From contig QIAP01000036.1 of NCBI GenBank assembly GCA_003225075.1, positions 1-64,000 on the forward strand: 64,000 nt of DNA, in the 5' to 3' direction. Below, in pieces: positions 58,858-64,000 of this stretch. Under the pieces are notes generated by a model, which was not told the origin of the DNA, searched no databases, and was given only the letters and a program-made list of their open reading frames with translations. The stretch comes from Acidobacteriota bacterium (GTDB taxonomy: Bacteria; Acidobacteriota; Terriglobia; Terriglobales; Acidobacteriaceae). Position numbers and translations under genes: made by a program. The number at the start of each line of letters is the position of its first letter. Positions within the stretch are counted from its first letter, which is position 1.

Positions 58858-59853
58858 TTAATCCTTTTTGGCCAACCGCGCCAGCGCTGCCAGTTCTTTC
58901 AAATACTGCTTCAAAGGGCGTGCCGGTGTACCCCAGAAGACGACTCCTTTACCACGAACTACCTTCTTGCTTAAGATGCCGCTCCCGGACCCGAGGATGG
59001 CGCCCGATTCAATACGCGCATGGTCGCCGATTCCCACTTGTCCGCCAATCACCACGTTATCCTCCACTACCACACTGCCCGAAAGCCCGGTCTGCGCTGC
59101 GATCACCACATCCTCGCCTATTTGCACATTGTGGCCTATATGTACTAGGTTATCAATCTTAGTGCCGCGGCCGATGCGCGTCACGTCGAGTGCCCCCCGA
59201 TCCACCGTACAATTCGCGCCGATCTCGACGTCATCCTCAATTTCCAGCCGACCTATCTGCGGGAACTTCTCGTAGCGGCCAGTCTTGCGATCTCGCACAT
59301 ATCCGAAGCCATCACTGCCCAGAACAGTTCCGGCGTGGATGACTACACGACTACCCATACTTGTTTGCGGATAGACCGTGACGTTTGGAAAAACCTGGCA
59401 ATCCCGTCCTGTGCGAACCTGCTCGCCGATCACACTCATGGCGCCGATGCGCGAGCCCGCTCCGATCTCCGCACCGTTCCTGATCACCACCCGCTCCTCG
59501 ATGATTACGTTCTCGCCGATCTTCGCCGACGCATGAACGATCGCGGTAGCATGCACTCCGCCGGCTACGGGATCTGTCGTCGCAAGCAGTTGGGCCACTC
59601 GGGCAAACGCAAGGCGGGGCTGATCGCAAATGAGCAGCGGCTTGGAATCTGCAACGTTGGAGGCGAACTCACCAGCCATAATCGCGGCAGCCCCAGAACG
59701 CAGTGCATTGGGCAGGTTTTTCTCGTCTTCCACAAACACCACATCCCCACTCCCAGCGGACTCAATACTGGCAACTCCAGTTACCTCGACTGCACCATCG
59801 CCTGACAGCTGCGCCTGAACCAGGTCGGCAATCTCTTTGACTGAGCGTTTCAT
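58858..59853 (-). CDS. lpxD: UDP-3-O-acyl-glucosamine N-acyltransferase
   Basis: The third enzyme of lipid A synthesis; it transfers a hydroxyacyl chain from ACP to UDP-3-O-acylglucosamine. The start at ATG 59853 (MKRSVKEIADLVQAQLSGDG) is chosen because upstream codons add only six residues. The N-terminal uridine-binding domain (residues 1-100; SIESAGSGDVVFVEDEKNLP) is followed by a left-handed beta-helix of hexapeptide repeats (about 105-300; IVHASAKIGENVIIEERVVI). The catalytic His is in LVHIGHNVQIGED. The C-terminal helix ends LKELAALARLAKKD. It opens the envelope run lpxD - NTPase - lnt - prfB on the minus strand. Confidence 0.95.
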   Translation of the reverse strand: MKRSVKEIADLVQAQLSGDGAVEVTGVASIESAGSGDVVFVEDEKNLPNALRSGAAAIMAGEFASNVADSKPLLICDQPRLAFARVAQLLATTDPVAGGVHATAIVHASAKIGENVIIEERVVIRNGAEIGAGSRIGAMSVIGEQVRTGRDCQVFPNVTVYPQTSMGSRVVIHAGTVLGSDGFGYVRDRKTGRYEKFPQIGRLEIEDDVEIGANCTVDRGALDVTRIGRGTKIDNLVHIGHNVQIGEDVVIAAQTGLSGSVVVEDNVVIGGQVGIGDHARIESGAILGSGSGILSKKVVRGKGVVFWGTPARPLKQYLKELAALARLAKKD

Positions 59854-59906
59854 AGCATTTGTGTATAGCACAGGTTCCGCAACAGTCGGGGGACTACAAT
59901 GTCTTA

Positions 59907-60050
59907 ATGGAACGCAAGATGTTTTGGATCATCTTCGCCGTCCTGGGTCTGGTGGCAGATTTGATTTTGCCGCTGTGGTGGGCGCTGGCAGCAAGCGTCC
60001 CCATTTTAGTTTTATCGTGGTGGATCGCTTACCGCAGCGAATGGTTCTGA
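59907..60050 (+). CDS. Small membrane protein, 47 residues
   Basis: ATG at 59907 gives MERKMFWIIFAVLGLVADLI and a second hydrophobic stretch (WALAASVPILVLSWWIAYRS), i.e. two transmembrane helices with a charged N terminus. Longer frames start upstream but lack a ribosome site. It lies divergent from lpxD. Small membrane proteins of this kind often have no known function. No regulatory element is visible except an AT-rich stretch further upstream. Confidence 0.55.
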   Translation: MERKMFWIIFAVLGLVADLILPLWWALAASVPILVLSWWIAYRSEWF

Positions 60051-60193
60051 CCGAACTTAGGAACTGTAAGAAGGCTCGCCCATGCCGCCCGCAAAGCCGC
60101 GCTATCCGAGACGAGGCATCGCTACAGACGATTGACAATTATCTCCGAGTTTTACTATCGTTTCTGTCCCGATTGTCTTCCATAGGAGGAGAG

Positions 60194-60481
60194 ATGAGAG
60201 GTCACTTTAAAAACTTGATGCTGTCATTGGCCGTGGCGATGTTCTTGCTGGTCCCCCGTATTTCGTTTGCCGAAGAACAACCCCATATGGAGGCAGCTCT
60301 CCATCATTTACAGGCAGCTGCGGAAGAACTGCGGCAAGCCGAGCATGACAAGGGCGGACATCGCGCAAAAGCTCTCGATTTGACCCAACAGGCTATCAAC
60401 CACGTAAAGGCCGGTATGCATTTCGACGAAACCCACGAACGCAAGGGCGAGGGAATGAAGAAAAACGACAAACAGAAATAA
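60194..60481 (+). CDS. Small secreted helical protein
   Basis: A 95-residue exported protein. The start is fixed by AGGAGGAGAG just before the ATG at 60194 and by the signal peptide MLSLAVAMFLLVPRISFAEE. The mature part is almost wholly helical and Lys/His/Glu-rich (AALHHLQAAAEELRQAEHDK, KALDLTQQAINHVKAGMHFD). The frame is open for 119 codons upstream, but that part overlaps the small membrane gene and has no start signal. No domain is recognised. It may be a periplasmic stress protein or metal binder given its His content. Confidence 0.75.
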   Translation: MRGHFKNLMLSLAVAMFLLVPRISFAEEQPHMEAALHHLQAAAEELRQAEHDKGGHRAKALDLTQQAINHVKAGMHFDETHERKGEGMKKNDKQK

Positions 60482-60497
60482 CCCTTGCGAAGACCGA

Positions 60498-60524
60498 GAG
60501 AAGCCGCCTTGCGGGCGGCTTCTC
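60498..60524. terminator. Hairpin between convergent genes
   Basis: Stem GAGAAGCCGCC / GGCGGCTTCTC (11 bp, perfect) with the loop TTGCG, 17 bases after the secreted-protein stop. No long T run follows on the plus strand, so it may be rho-assisted. It separates that gene from the acyltransferase on the minus strand. Confidence 0.75.
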
Positions 60525-60609
60525 AGTTCTGGATATCAGTTCGAGACCCGAGATCCCGCGCCGCCTTTGCAGAGTACTGTCCGGAATAGTTGTCTGATTT
60601 AGCTCGATT

Positions 60610-61509
60610 TCAGTAGAGCGGCGGCTCACCCTCGGGCCGTGTCTTCCAGCGACGATGCACCCACAACCATTGCTCGGGGTAGCGACGCACATAATCCTCA
60701 ATCACCTTCGTAAACCGGACGGTATTCGCGACCACGTCTTCCTCAACATTCCCGGTTCGGATGAGATTCACCGCCGGATCGAAGCGCAGTCGGTATTTTC
60801 CGAGTGCGGGGTCCCAGATAGTAAAGCCCGGGACCACCGCAGCATCGGTCCGCAGCGCAATTCTGGCCAAGCCGCTCGCGGTACACGCTGAGATACCAAA
60901 AAAGGGCACAAAAACACCTTGCGGCGGTGTCATATTCGTATCCATCAATATCCCCACCGTCTCCCCTGCCTTAGTTGCCGATAGCAACCCGCGCACAAAT
61001 TCATCCTTATCCACCGTAGTATTGCCGTGCATGGTGCGGTAATGGCGAATAAAACGGTCGAGCCGCTGGTTGTCCAAAGGTCGCATGACGATATGCAGAG
61101 GATGGCTGTGCAGAGAATGAGTGAATGCCGAGAGTTCCCACCCTCCCAGGTGAGCCGTCAAGAATAGAACTCCCTTGCCGCGATTGTAGGCGCGCTCGTA
61201 ATTTTCAAAACCTTCGTATACGACGACCTGACTGACATTCTCGCGGGTATAGCGGGGAAAAAGACAGACCTCGGCGAGTTGGCGTCCCAGGGAAGTAAAT
61301 TCTCCGCGCAGAATACGGCGGCGTTCACGCTGGCTCTTCTCGGGAACCGCCATCGCCAGATTTCGCATGCCAACCCGGCGCAGGCGCACGTGTAGCAGAT
61401 ACACTGTCTGGGCGATCGCGATGCCTATAGCACGCGCCAAAGGACGCGGCAAGACGCCGATTGCCTTCACCGCCAGCCACGCTAGCGCGTACTCCGCTTT
61501 TTGACGCAT
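60610..61509 (-). CDS. LpxL/HtrB-type lipid A acyltransferase
   Basis: A 299-residue inner-membrane acyltransferase that adds a secondary acyl chain to lipid A or a related lipid. Short N-terminal membrane helix (about 8-37), then the HX4-D/E-type active site in LFLTAHLGGWELSAFTHSLH, LHIVMRPLDNQRLDRFI, ETVGILMDTNMTPPQGVFVP and AVVPGFTIWDP. YPEQWLWVHRRWKTRPEGEP is the classic C-terminal signature. It is close to, but not in, the lpxD run. Whether it uses KDO-lipid A cannot be read here. Confidence 0.92.
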   Translation of the reverse strand: MRQKAEYALAWLAVKAIGVLPRPLARAIGIAIAQTVYLLHVRLRRVGMRNLAMAVPEKSQRERRRILRGEFTSLGRQLAEVCLFPRYTRENVSQVVVYEGFENYERAYNRGKGVLFLTAHLGGWELSAFTHSLHSHPLHIVMRPLDNQRLDRFIRHYRTMHGNTTVDKDEFVRGLLSATKAGETVGILMDTNMTPPQGVFVPFFGISACTASGLARIALRTDAAVVPGFTIWDPALGKYRLRFDPAVNLIRTGNVEEDVVANTVRFTKVIEDYVRRYPEQWLWVHRRWKTRPEGEPPLY

Positions 61510-61623
61510 GCCAGGGAAGGGTGACGGTACATCGCAAGAAAATCGTTGTCAAACCGGAAGAGAAGTCCGACAAGCAATCCCATGAAAGTAACGGGCACGA
61601 CCTTAGTCATGTCCTGTTGCGGA

Positions 61624-62319
61624 CTATTTCTCGCTTGCCGATTTTGCCCATTTTGCCAAGGTAGTCAGAAATGGGTTCGCCCCCGCCGGCGGATCGATGA
61701 GGCCGGTAAGTGAAGTCTTGAAAGGAACCATCCGGCCATAGAACTCGCGTGTGCTGTCCTTGTCCTGCTTAATCACGGCGCCATTAAGAGTTATCCCGGC
61801 GAAAACTCCGCGCGCGCGCGAATAAGTCAGTACCTGGGCACGCATCTTCCAGTCAGTGCCGCCTTCGGCATGGCGCCCCACCGGACCGGCAGCCACAGAT
61901 GCATCGGCGCCAAGCTGGAATTTGCTGGACAATAAATTCCGCATGCCTTCCTCGTTCATCACCAGCATCACCAAATCAACCGCCTGCCCTCCGATTTGCA
62001 AGCCAAAGCTGCCGCCGGCAACCGTGAAGAATGCCGGCGCACTCCAGCCCTTGGGAGTTCGGCAACTGGCGATCCCCCGTCCGTAGCGCCCCCCGACGAT
62101 GAATCCGCCCTTCAGCATCGACGGCACCACCGCCACACATTCTGCAGACCCAAGAATTTCTTCGGGAATTCCCTGGTCGGGCGCGGCTTCGATTTCATCG
62201 AGGACGTTGGCCGCCGCCTGGATCCGGTCCGCGGCCTTGGTTTCCTCTTTAGTTTTGTCTTCAGCCAGCGATATCGCACAAAACGATGCCATCACGACAA
62301 GAAGCAGAAGCTTTTTCAT
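61624..62319 (-). CDS. SYLF-domain (Ysc84-like) lipid-binding protein
   Basis: About 231 residues. The start at ATG 62319, close behind GAGGAA, gives the signal peptide MKKLLLLVVMASFCAISLAE. The mature domain shows RIQAAANVLDEIEAAPDQGI, ILGSAECVAVVPSMLKGGFI, GGRYGRGIASCRTPKGWSAP, FTVAGGSFGLQIGGQAVDLV, and MNEEGMRNLLSSKFQLGADA. These are the recurrent motifs of SYLF proteins, which bind phosphoinositides in eukaryotes and are of unknown use in bacteria. It is exported, and in bacteria is probably envelope-associated. It is monocistronic. Confidence 0.88.
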   Translation of the reverse strand: MKKLLLLVVMASFCAISLAEDKTKEETKAADRIQAAANVLDEIEAAPDQGIPEEILGSAECVAVVPSMLKGGFIVGGRYGRGIASCRTPKGWSAPAFFTVAGGSFGLQIGGQAVDLVMLVMNEEGMRNLLSSKFQLGADASVAAGPVGRHAEGGTDWKMRAQVLTYSRARGVFAGITLNGAVIKQDKDSTREFYGRMVPFKTSLTGLIDPPAGANPFLTTLAKWAKSASEK

Positions 62320-62622
62320 TTCCTCAGCCTTCCTGGAAGTTAGTCCGAACGCCAAAATTGATTCGGCTGATTCTAATGTATTTCTATCGGTTGGACGCGG
62401 CGAGCTTGTGCAAAGTTGTGTGAATCAACAGGAAGGCCTGAGGAAGAGAAGCTTGGAAGTTACCTGATAAAAAATTCGGGGCTGAAAGCGGTGACCCTAA
62501 TCTCCGCCCCCAACCCCGTCTCCCAGGTTCTGTGGTAGGTAAGCGCAGTATGGTGCAGGCGAAGAATTCAGGCAAGATTACCCAGGTCACTGTCCTAAGG
62601 TAACTACCCGGCGAGGGCTCGA

Positions 62623-63279
62623 TTACTTGGCTGAAACCAGCGAATGCGTAATTGCGTGTACGGAAAGCGCGATGCGGTTTTGCACTCCAACTTTGCGCAT
62701 CAGCTTGGCCACGTGCGCTTTGACGGTGCGCTCTTCGATTCCCAGCGCGGCCCCAATTTCCTTGTTGGAACGTCCCACCACCAGCATTTCCAGTACTTCT
62801 TTTTCGCGATCGGTAAAGGTCACGCGGCCAGCCGGAAAAATACGGCCCGGCGAACTGCTGACCCGCTCTATGAACATTGAAAGCACTTTACGCGGAGCCC
62901 ATACCGACCCCTGATTCACAATGCGGATGGCCTGCACGAATTCCGCCGGCGATGCGGCTTCGTCCACATAGCCCTTTGCCCCTGAAGCGATGGCCTTCAG
63001 AATGGTCTCCTCATCCATGCCTGAACCGGTAACAATAATGCGTAAGTCGGGACGCGTCGCTTTCAGGCTGGCCATGGCATCGAACAAGTTCTGACCAGAG
63101 CGGTTGCCAAGCAGCACCAGTTCGATATTCTGTAACTGGCCAATCTCCGGCAGTGCCGCAGACACTAGTTCAAAATCCGGCTCGCTATCGAACAAGGCCC
63201 GGAATCCCACAAACCGCAGGGGATCGCTCTCCACCACGGCAATACGGATGATCGGCTTTTTGGCGACTGCAGCTTTCAT
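62623..63279 (-). CDS. LuxR-type regulator with a degenerate receiver domain
   Basis: A 218-residue regulator. The ATG at 63279 has AAGGA 6 bases upstream, and the longer frame would overlap the divergent gene. Residues 10-125 have the receiver pattern (IRIAVVESDPLRFVGFRALF), but the phospho-acceptor Asp is Gly58 (ELVLLGNRSG) and the conserved Lys is Glu107 (GYVDEAAS). Residues 153-215 are the LuxR/GerE helix-turn-helix (FTDREKEVLEMLVVGRSNKE, IGAALGIEERTVKAHVAKLM). It should bind DNA without phosphorylation, perhaps through a ligand or by expression level. No kinase is near. Confidence 0.9.
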   Translation of the reverse strand: MKAAVAKKPIIRIAVVESDPLRFVGFRALFDSEPDFELVSAALPEIGQLQNIELVLLGNRSGQNLFDAMASLKATRPDLRIIVTGSGMDEETILKAIASGAKGYVDEAASPAEFVQAIRIVNQGSVWAPRKVLSMFIERVSSSPGRIFPAGRVTFTDREKEVLEMLVVGRSNKEIGAALGIEERTVKAHVAKLMRKVGVQNRIALSVHAITHSLVSAK

Positions 63280-63406
63280 AGCTTTCCTTGTTAGGATGTT
63301 TCTGGGTAAAGCATAGCCGCATTTGTGCATGATGGAAAGAGAAGGTAATGCATAGGGAATTACCGGGGTAACCTCCTTAGCATCCAATAAAGGAAGACTA
63401 AAACTC

Positions 63407-63883
63407 ATGAGAAAACCACTAAAGCAGGTGAGTTCGCTATCCGCACTCATCTTCGCAGTCTCATTGCTGGCGTCCGCCCAGACCGCGCCGGCAGCACCTC
63501 CAACCCCGCCATCGCAGGCTGTGCCGGGGACTTACCAGCCAAAATTCCCCGGCGACCCGGCACGTTCGGAGTCTGAGGCTCACGCCCTCGGCTACATGCG
63601 CGTGGTGTTGCGGGCTGAAAGCCTGTACAAAAAGAGGCACAACAAGTATGCAGAGTCACTGGCCGCTTTGGCCGGCACTGGCTCGTTCACCAAGCGGATG
63701 GCCCGAAGCACCGAGCGCGGGGATTACACCGTCAGTTTTCGAACCAACAAAGATGGCTACGTTCTGGTGATGACTCCGAAACAACTCGACAGCGAACACC
63801 GGTCCTTCTATGCGGAAGAAGACAACATCATCCACGCCGATGATCAGAAGGCCGCGGATGCGAGTTCCCCGCGTGTGAAATAA
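63407..63883 (+). CDS. Secreted protein, pseudopilin-like fold
   Basis: A 158-residue exported protein. The signal peptide is LSALIFAVSLLASAQ, followed by a Pro/Thr/Ala-rich spacer. The mature domain has AHALGYMRVVLRAESLYKKR, HNKYAESLAALAGTG, RGDYTVSFRTNKDGYVLVMT and FYAEEDNIIHADDQKAADAS. This alternation of a long helix with strands is typical of pseudopilin-like acidobacterial proteins, but no N-terminal type IV pilin signal (F at +1, E at +5) is visible. The role is unknown. It is divergent from the LuxR-type regulator 127 bases away, which could control it. Confidence 0.75.
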   Translation: MRKPLKQVSSLSALIFAVSLLASAQTAPAAPPTPPSQAVPGTYQPKFPGDPARSESEAHALGYMRVVLRAESLYKKRHNKYAESLAALAGTGSFTKRMARSTERGDYTVSFRTNKDGYVLVMTPKQLDSEHRSFYAEEDNIIHADDQKAADASSPRVK

Positions 63884-63905
63884 AGGTTCCGGTTCGTCGT
63901 ATCGC

Positions 63906-64000
63906 TTACGCCGGAGTTCCGGGTTTGATCTCCGCCGCTTTGCCTTCGCGATAGACGATGGTGAGCGGCTTGCCACCATTGGGATAGTTCACAGTTTTCA
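63906..64000 (-). CDS. Partial C-terminal gene end at window edge
   Basis: The minus strand reads KTVNYPNGGKPLTIVYREGK then AAEIKPGTPA-stop (TAA at 63906-63908), about 30 residues. It runs off the window, and a start codon could lie at the very edge (xTG before Lys). Balanced composition and the stop suggest the end of a real gene, but the product cannot be named. Confidence 0.4.
   Translation of the reverse strand, partial: KTVNYPNGGKPLTIVYREGKAAEIKPGTPA

Noticed and set aside
59837-60193. 119-codon upstream extension of the small secreted protein
   Set aside because: It overlaps the small membrane gene and lpxD start, and the AGGAGGAGAG at 60184-60193 with a signal peptide fixes the start at 60194.
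1-64000. CRISPR arrays, insertion sequences, integrases, intact tRNA or rRNA genes
   Set aside because: No regularly spaced repeats, transposase or integrase motifs, or complete cloverleaf were seen when reading both strands; a covariance or profile search would be decisive.

Overview
The window looks like a chromosomal segment of a soil-type Acidobacteriota bacterium (Terriglobia-like). The signs are a very large TonB-dependent receptor with an N-terminal carboxypeptidase-regulatory domain, a choice-of-anchor tandem-repeat protein, many secreted proteins of unknown function, tricorn-type and M48 proteases, and a Gram-negative envelope set (lpxD, lnt, an LpxL-type acyltransferase, OmpA, TonB). 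This assignment is inferred from gene content; no marker tree was possible.

Layout. 0-4.3 kb: small hypothetical and secreted genes, a PilZ-like gene broken by an early stop, a tRNA-Leu(UAA)-like relic and a zinc-ribbon/HTH DNA-binding protein; this looks like accessory DNA. 4.4-21.6 kb: one long minus-strand catabolic locus. It holds an outer-membrane receptor, two Tat-exported MmgE/PrpD proteins, a fusion of two CxxCH modules with a YVTN propeller, two ACS-type MFS carriers, a tartrate/D-malate-type dehydrogenase, a secreted amidohydrolase, a YncE-like propeller and an OmpR-type two-component system. Two sets of 11-bp-periodic direct repeats, upstream of the yncE-regulator-kinase unit and upstream of the amidohydrolase unit, are good candidates for the binding sites of that regulator. 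The gene set suggests uptake and oxidation of a hydroxy-di- or tricarboxylic acid or a derivative of one. The substrate is not determined, and this locus is the best candidate here for an undescribed system.

22-36.5 kb: repeat protein, DinB-like protein, lipoproteins, OmpA, FkbM methyltransferase, uvrC, a frameshifted secreted protein, an MscS-type channel, a BadF-type sugar kinase and a frameshifted cupin. 36.5-46 kb: solute symporter, amino-acid permease, TonB plus M48 protease, and a tricorn-like protease. 46-54 kb: DNA polymerase IV, YfiT-like protein, YdcF, TsaC, a TrmH/SpoU methylase, RarA and a GAF-SpoIIE phosphatase with a striking early hairpin. 54-64 kb: HEAT-like protein, prfB with its programmed +1 frameshift, lnt, a P-loop NTPase, lpxD, an LpxL-type acyltransferase, a SYLF protein and a LuxR-type regulator whose receiver domain lacks the phosphorylation residues.

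Three reading frames are broken by one small change each (2.6, 30.5 and 36.2 kb). They may be true decay or draft-assembly errors. I saw no CRISPR array, insertion sequence, integrase, rRNA or intact tRNA.
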